Positions 1 to 11,110 of a DNA stretch of 64,000 nt are shown here, piece after piece. Below the pieces are notes generated by a model. That model was given only the letters and a program-made list of their open reading frames with translations. It was not told the DNA's origin and made no database searches. The position numbers and the translations under genes are program-made. The stretch comes from Mantis religiosa (taxonomy: Eukaryota > Arthropoda > Insecta > Mantodea > Mantidae): assembly GCA_030765055.1 (NCBI GenBank), contig CM060950.1, positions 460,995,839 through 461,059,838 on the forward strand. Reading direction: 5' to 3'. Position 1 is the stretch's first letter. Each line of letters opens with the position of its first letter.

Positions 1-3000
1 ATCTCCAACGTTAACTCATATCTGACGATGAATGAAATGTGCAAGTGAGTCCGGGGTCTACAGCGCTTAGAGTTACCAGACATTCATCTTTAAGGCTAGG
101 AGAAAATCTCCAACGTTAACTCATATCTGACGATGAATGAAATGTGCAAGTGAGTCCAGGGTACATAGAGCTTAGAGTTACCAGACATTCATCTTTAAGG
201 ATAGGAGAAAATCTCCAAAGTTAACTCATATCTGACGATGAATGAAATGTGCAAGTGAGTCCGGGGTCTACAGCGCTTAGAGTTACCAGACATTCATCTT
301 TAAGGATAGGAGAAAATCTCCAACGTTAACTCATATCTGACGATGAATGAAATGTGCAAGTGAGTCCGGGGTCTACAGCGCTTAGAGTTACCAGACATTC
401 ATCTTTAAGGATAGGAGAAAATCTCCAACGTTAACTCATATCTGACAATGAATGAAATGTGCAAGTGAGTCCGGGGTCTACAGCGCTTAGAGTTACCAGA
501 CATTCATCTTTAAGGATAGGAGAAAATCTCCAACGTTAACTCATATCTGACGATGAATGAAATGTGCAAGTGAGTCCGGGGTCTACAGCGCTTAGAGTTA
601 CCAGACATTCATCTTTAAGGATAGGAGAAAATCTCCAACGTTAACTCATATCTGACGATGAATGAAATGTGCAAGTGAGTCCGGGGTCTACAGCGCTTAG
701 AGTTACCAGACATTCATCTTTAAGGCTAGGAGAAAATCTCCAACGTTAACTCATATCTGACGATGAATGAAATGTGCAAGTGAGTCCGGGGTCTACAGCG
801 CTTAGAGTTACCAGACATTCATCTTTAAGGATAGGAGAAAATCTCCAACGTTAACTCATATCTGACAATGAATGAAATGTGCAAGTGAGTCCGGGGTCTA
901 CAGCGCTTAGAGTTACCAGACATTCATCTTTAAGGATAGGAGAAAATCTCCAACGTTAACTCATATCTGACGATGAATGAAATGTGCAAGTGAGTCCGGG
1001 GTCTACAGCGCTTAGAGTTACCAGACATTCATCTTTAAGGATAGGAGAAAATCTCCAACGTTAACTCATATCTGACAATGAATGAAATGTGCAAGTGAGT
1101 CCGGGGTCTACAGCGCTTAGAGTTACCAGACATTCATCTTTAAGGATAGGAGAAAATCTCCAACGTTAACTCATATCTGACGATGAATGAAATGTGCAAG
1201 TGAGTCCGGGGTCTACAGCGCTTAGAGTTACCAGACATTCATCTTTAAGGATAGGAGAAAATCTCCAACGTTAACTCATATCTGACGATGAATGAAATGT
1301 GCAAGTGAGTTCGGGGTCTACAGCGCTTAGAGTTACCAGACATTCATCTTTAAGGCTAGGAGAAAATCTCCAACGTTAACTCATATCTGACGATGAATGA
1401 AATGTGCAAGTGAGTCCGGGGTCTACAGCGCTTAGAGTTACCAGACATTCATCTTTAAGGATAGGAGAAAATCTCCAACGTTAACTCATATCGGACAATG
1501 AATGAAATGTGCAAGTGAGTCCGGGGTCTACAGCGCTTAGAGTTACCAGACATTCATCTTTAAGGATAGGAGAAAATCTCCAACGTTAACTCATATCTGA
1601 CGATGAATGAAATGCGCAAGTGAGTCCGGGGTCTACAGCGCTTAGAGTTACCAGACATTCATCTTTAAGGATAGGAGAAAATCTCCAACGTTAACTCATA
1701 TCGGACAATGAATGAAATGTGCAAGTGAGTCCGGGGTCTACAGCGCTTAGAGTTACCAGACATTCATCTTTAAGGATAGGAGAAAATCTCCAACGTTAAC
1801 TCATATCGGAGGATGAATAAAATGGTGTTCAAAGCAGTACAGAGTACATAGAGCTTAGAGTTACCAGACAATCATCTTTAAGGATAGGAGAAAATCTCCA
1901 ACGTCAAGTCATATCGGAGGATGAATAAAATGGTGTTCAAAGCAGTACAGAGTACATAGAGCTTAGAGTTACCAGACAATCATCTTTAAGGATAGGAGAA
2001 AACCCCCAATGTTAAGTCATATCGGAGGATGAATAAAATGATGTTCAAAGCAGTACAGAGTACATAGAGCTTAGAGTTACCAGACAATCATTTTTAAGGA
2101 TAGGAGAAAACCCCCAATGTTAAGTCATATCGGAGGATGAATAAAATGATGTTCAAAGCAGTACAGAGTACATAGAGCTTAGAGTTACCAAACAATCATT
2201 TTTAAGGATAGGAGAAAACCCCCAATGTTAAGTCATATCGGAGGATGAATAAAATGATGTTCAAAGCAGTACAGAGTACATAGAGCTTAGAGTTACCAAA
2301 CAATCATTTTTAAGGATAGGAGAAAACCCCCAATGTTAAGTCATATCGGAGGATGAATAAAATGGTGTTCAAAGCAGTACAGAGTACATAGAGCTTAGAG
2401 TTACCAGACAATCATCTTTAAGGATAGGAGAAAACCCCCAATGTTAAGTCATATCGGAGGATGAATAAAATGATGTTCAAAGCAGTACAGAGTACATAGA
2501 GCTTAGAGTTACCAGACAATCATTTTTAAGGATAGGAGAAAACCCCCAATGTTAAGTCATATCGGAGGATGAATAAAACGATGTTCAAAGCAGTACAGAG
2601 TACATAGAGCTTAGAGTTACCAAACAATCATCTTTAAGGAAATGCGAAAATCTCCAAAGTTAAGTCACATCGGGCGATGAATGAAATTATGTTGAAATGG
2701 GTACAGGGTACCAGATCTTAGAGCTATCAGACTTTCATCTTTCAAGATAAGAGAAAACCTCCAACGTTAAGTCATATCAGACGAAGAAAGAAATGATGTT
2801 CAAATGAGTACAGGGTATATAGGGCTTAGAGTTACCTGACATTCATCTTTTAGTATAAGAGAAAACCTGTAACGCTAAGTGATATCGGACGATAAATGAA
2901 ATAATGTTTAAATGAGTCCAAGGTACATAGAGCTTAGAGTTACCAGACATTCATCTTTCAGGATAAGGGAAAACCTCCAACGTTAAGTCATATCGGACGA

Positions 3001-3025
3001 AGAAGGAAATGATGTTTAAATGAGT
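1..3025. repeat. Satellite array (105/108-bp monomers) related to SINE-A
   Basis: About 29 head-to-tail monomers, running off the left edge. The first ~18 are exactly 105 bp (starts at 1, 106, 211 ... 1786) and nearly identical. From about 1801 the period becomes 108 bp, with a diagnostic CGGAGGATGAATAAAATG variant (starts 1801, 1909, 2017, 2125). The last four (from about 2640) are diverged. Shared cores are the TATCGGACGATGAATGAAATG and TTAGAGTTACCAGACATTC types. The reverse complement of the monomer matches the non-tRNA body of the SINE copies at 58470-58708 and 61295-61540, so the array looks like an amplified piece of SINE sequence in minus orientation. Confidence 0.95.
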
Positions 3026-4016
3026 AGTCGGAAACTTTACAATTTAAAAGTAACTGTTTGTGTAATAATTGTGAAGTGTACATTGTCGTGAGTTGCATAA
3101 GTGTTAACTGGAAGGTTCCTTAACCGCTAAATCTGAATAATTCGAGCGTGATCTTTAAGCGATACGGATGTTGATAATCGATTATATGTAAGGACAGACA
3201 CGAAGTTCAGAAATACAGTCACGTACCACCTAAATGTTGCTACTTAGATTGTAAAAGTCATAGCTTCTAATTCGCTGATGAGACCATTTTTCAGTTGGTG
3301 GCTTTCTAAATTCTGACTATTTCCTACCCATTCTGATTTTCAGAAGTTCATCTACGAAAGTGTTTGATACTCCTACGCCTTCAGCTAATGCATTTTTCTT
3401 AGTTACATAGTTCATTGAACTCCTAATTGCCTTACCTACTCTGACCTGTCTACTTGATTTTGCCTCAACTCTCGAATGACTCTTTTCTTGAACTGCAGCT
3501 TCTGATATTATGCATGATCTCTTTAGCTGTGGCCGGTGGGTGTGGTTTCAGGAGGTCGTTTATCTCTGTCCATAACCATAAAGTAGGCTTACTTGGTTTT
3601 CCCAGCGAATCCTTCCCCACGCTACCTACCCTCATGGTTTTCCGTGACAATGGCAGAAGGTCACAATGACATCCTAGTAATAAATCGTGTGGATAATGGC
3701 TGGACAAACTAGTCTATACATCGTTAACATCTCAAAGAACCTTGCATGTACCGTCCCTTTTTTATCCTTCCAGGTGCTTATCTGAAAAAGCCGATTTACA
3801 ATTAACTTTCCCTTTTAAAAGTTTACCCCTTGTATCTACTTCTTGTTAATGGAGATTAACATTTGTAAAAAATTTGAATGTTCTCAAAAATAGCTCTATT
3901 TCCAATAAAGTACCATAGGATTCAGATATTTTTGTGATAAATGAGTTGTTTATATTTTATTTTCCGGAAAGCGCTTCTGAATTGCTGTTTATCTTGAATT
4001 ACAAGCAAAACGCTAA
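3026..4016. other. Non-repetitive spacer between inverted arrays
   Basis: About 1 kb separating the two oppositely oriented arrays. I see no tandem structure, transposase remnant or convincing coding frame; short open frames near 3450-3700 on both strands have no recognisable features. Confidence 0.6.
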
Positions 4017-5605
4017 ACGCCTGCCTCCGTAGCGTAAGTGTTGGCGTGTCTGTCTCACGTTCAAGAGTTCTCGAGTTCGGTGCTCGGTCAGGGTCAATTA
4101 TCTGGATAAGTTTTTCTCTTATCCTGAAAGATTAATGTCTGGTAACACTAACCTCTGTGTAGCCTAGAATCATTTGAACATTATTTCATTCATCGTCCGA
4201 TATGGTTTAACCTTGGAAGTTTTCCATTATCCTTTAAGATGAGTGTCAGGTAGCTCAAGGCTCTATGTACCATGTACTCATTTGAATATCATTTCATCGT
4301 CCGATATGACGACGTTGGAGGTCTTCCCTTATCCTGAAAGATAAATGTCCTGTAACTTTAAGCTCTCTGGACCATGGGCTAATTTGAACATCATTTCATC
4401 CATCGTCCGATATGACAACGTTTGAGGTTTTCCCTTATCCTAAAAGATGAATGTCTGGTAACTCTAAGCTCTATGTACCCTGTACTCATTTGATCATTTC
4501 AGTCATCGTCCGATAAGACTTAACGTTGAAGGTTTTCCCTTATCCTAAAAGATGAATGTCTGGTAACTCTAGGCTCTATGTACCCTGTACTCATTTGATC
4601 ATTTCATTCATCGTCCGATAAGACTTAACGTTGAACGTTTTCCCTTATCCGGAAAGATAAATGTCTGGTAACTCTAGGCTCTATGTACCTGGACTCACTT
4701 GAACATCATTTCATTCATCGTCCGATATGACGACGTTGGAGGTTTTTCCTTATCCTGAAAGATGAAAGTCTGGTAACTCTAAGCTCTATGTACCCTGGAC
4801 TCATTTGATCATTTCATGCATCCTCTGATATGACGACGTTGGAGGTTTTCCCTTATCCTGAAAGATGAATGTCTGGTAACTCTAGGCTCTAAGTACCTGG
4901 ACTCACTTGAACATCATTTCATTCATCGTCCGATATGACGACGTTGGCGGTTTTTCCTTATCCTGAAAGATGAAAGTCTGGTAACTCTAGGCTCTATGTA
5001 CCTGGACTCACTTGAACATCATTTCATTCATCGTCCGATATGACGACGTTGGCGGTTTTTCCTTATCCTGAAAGATGAAAGTCTGGTAACTCTAAGCTCT
5101 ATGTACCCTGGACTCATTTGATCATTTCATGCATCCTCTGATATGACGACGTTGGAGGTTTTCCCTTATGCTGAAAGATAAATGTCCGGTAACTTTAAGC
5201 GCTCTGGACCATGGACTCACTTGAACATTATTTCTTTCATCGTGCGATATGACTTAACGTTGGAGGTTATCCCTTATCCTGAAAGATGAATGTTCGGTAA
5301 CTCTAGGCTCTATGTACTCTGTACTCATTGTATATCATTACATTCATCCACCAGTATGACTTGACGTTGGAGGTTTTTCCTTAGCCTAAAAGATGAATGT
5401 CTAGTAGCTCTAACCTCTATAGAACTTAGAATCATTTGAATATCATTTCATTCATCGTTCGATATGACAACGTTTGAGGTTTTCCTTTATCCTGAAAGAA
5501 GAAAGTCTAGTAGCTCTAAGTTCTATGGAACCTGGGTTCATTTGGGCATAAGTTTATACATCGTCCGATATGACATAACACTGGAGGACGTAAATTAAAT
5601 AAAAG
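4017..5605 (+). repeat. SINE-A copy with its body expanded to ~14 tandem units
   Basis: It begins with a diverged SINE-A head: an A-box-like CCGTAGCGTAAGTG near 4027, then TCTCGAGTTCGG as a B-box-like match. About 14 units of 104-106 bp follow, each marked by TTATCCTGAAAGATGAATG, GGTAACTCTAAGCTCTATG and CATCGTCCGATATGAC. It ends in the normal SINE 3' end, TGGAGGACGTAAATTAAATAAAA. The simplest reading is one SINE whose internal segment was amplified between intact ends. The array is inverted relative to 1-3025. Confidence 0.85.
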
Positions 5606-5623
5606 TGTATACTCTAACAAATG

Positions 5624-5861
5624 GAATCTTAATTGCCTTTTTTGTTTTGTTTTTATTTACGTCCAACGTTAAGTCGTATCGGACGGTGAATGAAATGCTC
5701 AAATGAGCCCAAGGTCCATAGAGCCTAGTTACCCAACATTCGTCTTGAAGGATAAGGGAAAACCCCGCAAAAACCTTATCCAGGTAACTCACCCTGAACG
5801 AGATTCGAACGCGGGACCTCCTGAACGTTAGGCAGACACGTCGGGCTACTAAGGTACTGCA
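5624..5861 (-). repeat. SINE-A copy with 9-bp target duplication
   Basis: Minus-strand tRNA-derived SINE. The B-box region reads GAGATTCGAACGCGGGACC on the plus strand at about 5798-5816 and the GC-rich head ends near 5855. The 3' end at left carries the common tail (TTACGTCC in plus orientation) and an A/T-rich tract. Target duplication TAACAAATG at 5615-5623 and 5862-5870. Confidence 0.85.
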
Positions 5862-5870
5862 TAACAAATG

Positions 5871-6680
5871 TTGATGTCAGTAATGCACATGTTTTTTGAA
5901 ATGTTATTTCTCATTTTTTAGACTTCACGGTTTCCGGGATACTGTTTTCAATTTTAAAGTAGTTATACATTTTTTTTTAAATTGGAAATTCCTGTATGTT
6001 TGATACCTTGGCTAGATTCGAAGGGGGGACTTAGCGCATCGACAGATGAAATCTTTGGTACCTAAACGCTGTCAGGGAGAGCAATTGACGCGTAAGGAGA
6101 CCAATGGTGGCTGGCAGAGGGCAGGGACCGTAACAACTACCAATTTGAACTTCCGGGTGGCTGCTCTCCCTTTCCTGGCAACGTCCACATCCCGGGAATC
6201 GGAGTTACCTCCCCCGATTTGGCGGTCGAGGATTTCAGATGCACACTGAAACTCCCGACTACAGTTAAGAAGACTAAAACAGAATAAAATGTGAAGCGAA
6301 ATAAAGGGGCAGGATAAAATTGTCCTTCCCAGCATACGCCTACCGACCCGGAGATCCTCCCCAGGAAGTGAGGAAGTTGTGCCACGGGAATGGAACCCAT
6401 GACCTCACCAAAGACGCCACCGCTGTATATATACATTACGTACGGAGAACGTAAGTCTAATAATTACTGGCTTGACCACCCAGCCTCTGGCGGAGCCGAC
6501 AAGTTCCAGAGAGGGCGAACCAAGGAGCTCCCGAATGTAAGCCTCCCGCATTACCACGGAGCCATGTGTTCGCAACTATTTCAAAGCAACGTACTCGACG
6601 CTTCCTGCAACCAACCCACAGACCCAGTTGCGGGAGTCAGCGATCTCTACAGGTCAAAGTCCGCCACTTTCCTTGGCTGA
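5871..6680. repeat. GC-richer segment with tRNA-like B box (possible SINE, minus)
   Basis: This segment is noticeably less A+T-rich than its flanks. On the minus strand, GGTCATGGGTTCCATTCCC (plus positions about 6388-6406) is a good pol III B-box-like sequence, preceded by a possible A-box region around 6410-6425, so 6050-6425 may be a tRNA-derived SINE. Overlapping open frames on both strands (6046-6436) reflect base composition and show no known domain. Nothing is recognised at 6437-6680. Confidence 0.35.
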
Positions 6681-8033
6681 TTTCATACATTAGTCATTTC
6701 ATTCAAACGATACATGGTTCTCGAAAGTTATGATTACGTAATTCAAGCACACCTTCGGGGAATGTTAACGACCGAATAGCCTTGGTTTTATTTGGGTGGG
6801 CAAGGAACAGCAACATTCAAGACAACAATAATCATCAGCATATTTACCGTTCATCCTCCTCGTCCTGTATCACCCCAATTAAAAAAAAGTCCTTTAGGGA
6901 TATATCATCCAAAAAGTGTTATTTTCTTAACAACGGTTCTAACGATATTTTTTAAATGGTAGAACTCTAGGATATTTTCATGGCAGAATGTATCTGCATG
7001 TATGTCCTCAAATCACACAATCAATTTATGCACCGCTATTTCCAAGGTATTCTTTATTATTCGTTTTGGGGTTTCAAACACTCTACATTTGCAAGTTGTA
7101 AGTCGCTATTTGTTGTTTCTCAAACTCGTAAAAATTAAAGAGCTTCACATATCGCCTTTCCTGCTGAAACCTACAAAAAAAACATATAATCAAAGTTTCT
7201 CTATACATTATGCTTTATACTAGAGTGAGCAAAGAAAATTATTTGAGTGAAAGATTTGTTTAAACCCAATAGACGAACTCCTACTTAAATGCAAGGTTAG
7301 GCATGATGCTACAAATACTAACGAAAAAACAAAACTAAATGGTCCAGGATATATTAAACAATCTCAGGTGATTTTCTCTATTCAGCTTTGCACAAACTAT
7401 TCTTACAAACGCTTATTGTTGCATCTACTTCATGTTTATCGAGATAAACGTTTGTACAAAAAAGTATGTGACGGTTCTGAAATTCCGTTCTCTTTGCATA
7501 ACCACGAGGGAAAAAAAAGACGAACGTGTACCCACCCATCTGTGCAAAATATGAGAATGTTGAACTGCAAGCAAATAACAAGGAATGGATAGATAAACTG
7601 AAAAATTTCTGTATAGTAAATAGCATTTCGTCTATCTCTTAAAGTTTATCAGATTTTTCAAAAGTTATTCAGAATGAACAGGACTCCTGAGACTATTACC
7701 GCCCTCACCCCATCTCTCTCACACTCTTTCACACACTAGCACATGTACTTTAAAAAAAAATAATTTATTTATTACATTTTTATTTTGCATTTTGGATACA
7801 GAGAACCTTAAAACATGCATTTCAGTGAAATCTCGATATTGAAGTTTTGGGTGGAACATTATAGTTCCTCTTTCTACGTAGTTAAAAAATAAAAATGTGT
7901 CAGGCACCATTACAGCCCAGCAGGTGGCCAGGGGTTCAATTCCCAGCAAGGCGGGATACATTTGCTTTACATTTACTCCCCATTAGAGTGAAACAAAAGC
8001 TCTAGAGGGTGCACTACACTAACACTAATATTT
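6681..8033. other. No gene recognised; one tRNA-like B box near 7940
   Basis: A+T-rich DNA without recognisable coding sequence or repeats. At 7933-7957, CAGGGGTTCAATTCCCAGC resembles a pol III B box, with an upstream ATTACAGCCCAGCAGGT that could be a degenerate A box; this may be an isolated SINE fragment. If the minus-strand exon at 8040-8109 is real, this stretch is its first intron. Confidence 0.4.
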
Positions 8034-8039
8034 ACTAAC

Positions 8040-8109
8040 CTTGTTTGCTTAGCAGGAAGCCCAAAAGCAGCCAAGTTGCCAACAGCGCCTGGATTGAAAG
8101 TCGCGCCAT
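8040..8109 (-). CDS. First coding exon of a host gene: signal peptide (gene unidentified)
   Basis: A 70-bp minus-strand coding exon. ATG at 8109 has a favourable context (GCAACATGG) and opens a peptide starting MARLSIQALLATW, followed by an uninterrupted hydrophobic run (LLLGFLL) and SKQ: the layout of an N-terminal secretory signal peptide, with a basic residue at position 3 and a core of about 13 hydrophobic residues. It ends at a good 5' splice site, AAG|GTTAGT, at 8039/8040. The open frame also continues upstream of this Met (to 8244), but that stretch has no domain features and is more likely 5' UTR. CpG-rich DNA lies directly upstream. Together these suggest a secreted or membrane protein gene running leftward, its remaining exons beyond or hidden in the repeats. 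I do not recognise the gene. Signal peptide and splice site are seen; that the gene is functional is inference. Confidence 0.55.
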
Positions 8110-8249
8110 GTTGCGGGAACCACAAAAACACAACACAAAACTTGAAAAAGAAAACTCAAAATCCGCGCAACTTTCCTCGGAAGAAAAGTAAGTGATATAT
8201 GATTTAGTTTTTTTCGAGCTCCGAACGATTCCTCTCCGGCACACTAAGG

Positions 8250-8420
8250 GCAGCTAAACAAACGTAAGCCACAACCGCGACTACTGAACTGGCGAAGAGC
8301 GAGTGTTAACAAACGAAACGCGCCGGGCGGTGTGTTCCAACAGCGCATCCCGGCTCGCGCACCTACTGTTACGTCACTCGGCACGTCACCGACTCCCGTC
8401 GACAATGGAATCGTAAGTTA
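8250..8420 (-). promoter_or_regulatory. CpG-rich promoter-like region
   Basis: Sharp local rise in G+C and CpG (CGAAACGCGCCGGGCGG, CGGCTCGCGCACC) in otherwise A+T-rich sequence, just upstream of the signal-peptide exon. It holds CRE/ATF-like sites TTACGTCACTC (about 8370-8380) and CACGTCACC (about 8382-8390). No clear TATA box is seen at a fixed distance, so the start site is not assigned. Confidence 0.45.
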
Positions 8421-8804
8421 AATTTGGCATTAAACCGTTAGTAAACAACAACTGCGTTGAGTAATTAAACAAAAAGGCATGATGACATCATCAAAGAGAC
8501 GAAGGGGGAAGATACCCCTTCTCTAGCAACCTCTTTTTACCCGGATACGCACTTAATTCCGCATCTAGGCTCTAAAAAAAACAGTAGCGAAAATGTCATT
8601 TCTGAACGCAAAGACAAACAAAACATTTGACACTTAAATCCTTTCATGGAAGTGTTGAAAACAGTGTTGTTGTATAAATTAAATTAATTGGGAGTCGATT
8701 AATGACGCAAAACAACACTTACTTTTAAATTTTCCCTGAACCAATTTCTGAGGCCTTCCCTCTATCTTCAGCCGGACATCGACTTCTTCTCATTGGTGTA
8801 GCAC

Positions 8805-9915
8805 CCCTTATCACCCTTCCTGGCCGATCTGTACATGAGTGCACTAGAAATAAGGATCACTAAAGATTTCCCATGGAGGTTCAAACTCTGGCAAAGATAT
8901 GTAGATGACATATTTGCCATAGTGCCAAAAAAAACACATCAGTGATGCACTAAAACTTTTAAATATTCAAGAAAAAAGCATCAAGTTCACTGTAGAAGTT
9001 GAAAAACACGAGTATTTACCATTTTTAGATCTAAAAATAATCAGAAATAAAAATAGAATAAACTTTGGCATTTACAGAAAACCAACACAGACAGACAACT
9101 ACATAAAAGCTAATGGCTACAACCCAAGATCCCACAAACAGGCAATCTTCAGTAGTTTAGCACACAGACTGGTCAATATCCCTCTCACAGCAGAAGAATA
9201 CAAAATAGAATACAACAAAATTATTGAAATAGCACAGAAAAATGACTTTCCCAAATCACTAGTAGACAAAAAAGTGAACTTAGCAAATAAGAAGAAACTA
9301 CTAAAGGAAACGACAACCCTCTCAGCTACAGAAACTAAAATGATCTTCAAAAAATTCACTTACCATCCATGGGCCTTTGATAAATTCAAAAAAGTCTTCA
9401 AAAAACAAAACATTCAACTAGCTCCAGTGAACCATTACTCCTTAAAAAACCTAATTTGCTCAAACATCAAAGATGCCATTCCATCTAACAAAAAATCTGG
9501 TATATATCAAATTGAATGCTGTGACTGTAGTCAAATTTATATTGGAAAAACCAAAAGAAATTTAGAAACAAGAGCAAAGGAACACTTTAGGAACATAAAA
9601 TACAAACAATTAGAAAAATCAGCAGTTGCTACGCATTTTTGGGAAAAAAACCACAACATAAATCCAGAACCAAAATTACTAAAACATACAACAGGAAAAG
9701 AAGAACTGTCCACATGGGAACAAATCTTTATTTCAAAAAATAGGAACAAAGTATTCAATTTCGACATCCCCCAGAAAGATTTGTTCAGCAAGTTCCTCGA
9801 ACCGCCACCAGAGGAGACCGATGACAAAATATTGCCAGCTACACCAATGAGAAGAAGTCGATGTCCGGCTGAAGATAGAGGGAAGGCCTCAGAAACTGGT
9901 TCCAGGAAAATTTAA
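8805..9915 (+). pseudogene. Penelope-like RT (C-terminal part) plus GIY-YIG endonuclease, frameshifted
   Basis: Frame 3 up to about 8934 encodes the end of the RT palm: LSPFLADLYM, then RYVDDIFA with the catalytic YVDD near 8898-8909. A frameshift lies at the A-run 8927-8934. The rest (8935-9915) is open in frame 1 and encodes the thumb region (FGIYRKPTQTDNYIKANGYN) and then the GIY-YIG domain from about 9496: SGIYQIECCDCSQIYIGKTKRN, with downstream R and E residues (RAKEHF) and HFWEKNHNI as in Penelope-like endonucleases. In these retroelements RT copies the RNA and the endonuclease nicks the target. A usual protein is about 800 residues or longer, so this copy lacks most of the RT. One frameshift and 5' truncation make it non-autonomous. 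Confidence 0.9.
9869..9896 (+). other. Hammerhead-ribozyme-like core in Penelope-like element A
   Basis: CTGAAGA, a GAGG/CCTC hairpin and GAAAC follow one another inside the 3' inverted repeat. This matches the CUGANGA - stem II - GAAA arrangement of the hammerhead catalytic core. Stem II has only about four pairs with unpaired bases at its foot, so activity is doubtful. Confidence 0.45.
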
Positions 9916-10304
9916 AAGTAAGTGTTGTTTTGTGTCATTAATCGACTCCCAATTAAGTCATTTGACATTTGCCTATTGTTTTCTTTTATTTACAATCCAA
10001 AGCTTTGTATTACATAAATGTATTCCATATACAATTATCTATTTTCATAGTCTATACCACATCGTAGTACCGAGATTTCTCTCGAAATACATGCTTTAAG
10101 GCCCCCGAATCCATTAAAAAGGCATTTTTAAAACCTGGCACGTTTCTGTTTGTGCACGTGTGCACAGGTACGCCTGTCTTTGTACCTCTGAAGACCATAA
10201 CACATTAACAAACATTCTGTTAAATACCAAACTAATCCATAACTACCTACCTTTTATGTATATGCAAAATATTGATGCTTTCAGAAATAAGTGTAAAATA
10301 TCTT

Positions 10305-11110
10305 AGAGTGTAAACATATTATTAATACTGCTTTAATTAATGGTTTTAATAAATTATTTATAAACAAAAAATTGAAAAATTCAAATATCAAAAAACATTT
10401 AATGCTATTTATACCCTTAAAAAATAAAAGACAATTATAATTTTTAAAAATTTACTTACCATCCTTGGGTTAATAAACATTTACAATTTTTTTTTAAAAA
10501 GTTTGGTATAACTTTAGTTCCTCAAAATAAATATAGTATTAAAATTTTATTGCATTTCTCTAAAAAAGTAAAATTCCTAATAATAAAAAATCTGCTATTT
10601 ATCAGTTTAATTGTTTCGATTGTGATAAAGTTTTATTGGAAAGACAAAACGTAATTTAGAAACCAGAACAAAGAACATTTTCGTAACATTAAGTATAAAC
10701 AAACTAATAAATTGGCCGTAGTAGATCATTTTGGATCATTTAACCATGAAATAAATCCAGAAGTTAAATTATTAAAACAATTAACTGGTCCGATAGATTT
10801 AAAGGTTTGAGAAAATATATTTATTTTAAAAAACAAACATCGCGTAATGAATTTTGAAATACCGGCAGTCGATTTTGTTTTTAAATTTGTTTCATTTTCA
10901 GATTTTGGTAGTACTAACAAGAACATATTAACGTCTAGTGTTCGTAACGATGGCGACAGCTTGGTTTCCGGCTGAGGATGAGTATAAGTTTTATATGAAA
11001 TCACGATACCGGACAATTTATAAGAAAAACATCATCATTTCTTAAAAGATAAGTGAAGTTATAAGTTACAAATTGTTATATTTGTATATATTTGTTTGCT
11101 TCACTGTTAA
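10305..11110 (+). mobile_element. Penelope-like element B fragment (decayed)
   Basis: A heavily decayed plus-strand copy. Conceptual translation in shifting frames gives the thumb (HIINTALINGFNK), then FTYHPW-like sequence near 10452-10470, IISL/IVSIVIKFYWK in place of the GIY-YIG signature, and KEHFRNIKYKQTNKLAVVDHF near 10670-10730. Many stops and indels; no intact frame. It is closest to the minus-strand copy at 53944-55275, with which it shares the INTALING thumb segment and the 3' end (AAGATAAGTGAAGTT...TTACAAAT). Confidence 0.75.
10972..11002 (+). other. Hammerhead-ribozyme-like core in Penelope-like element B
   Basis: CTGAGGATGA, a GTATAA/TTATAT hairpin and GAAATC lie just after the decayed endonuclease region, at the same position relative to the coding sequence as in the other Penelope-like copies. 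Confidence 0.45.

Larger units (their letters stand above)
8684..9956 (+). mobile_element. Penelope-like element A (5'-truncated, terminal inverted repeats)
   Basis: A 1.27-kb Penelope-like retroelement holding the end of the reverse transcriptase and the GIY-YIG endonuclease. Its 5' end is a 119-bp inverted copy of its own 3' end: 8684-8802 is the reverse complement of 9838-9956 with few mismatches, outermost TTAATTGGGAGTCGATTAATGAC. Such inverted terminal structures and 5' truncation are typical of Penelope-like elements. It lies about 260 bp upstream of the promoter-like region of the host exon. Confidence 0.9.

Noticed and set aside
1..3025. CRISPR-like or other array with repeat-spacer structure
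   Set aside because: The whole 105/108-bp unit repeats, with no unique spacers, in a eukaryotic repeat setting with SINE homology.
5595..5867. 90-codon minus frame over SINE-A (also 30538-30762 and 61306-61491)
   Set aside because: The same open frame recurs in each SINE-A copy because the SINE lacks stops in that frame; SINEs are non-coding.
9496..9800. GIY-YIG domain as a homing endonuclease or DNA-repair nuclease (also 57554-58402)
   Set aside because: It is preceded by a reverse transcriptase YVDD region and thumb and bounded by Penelope-like termini.
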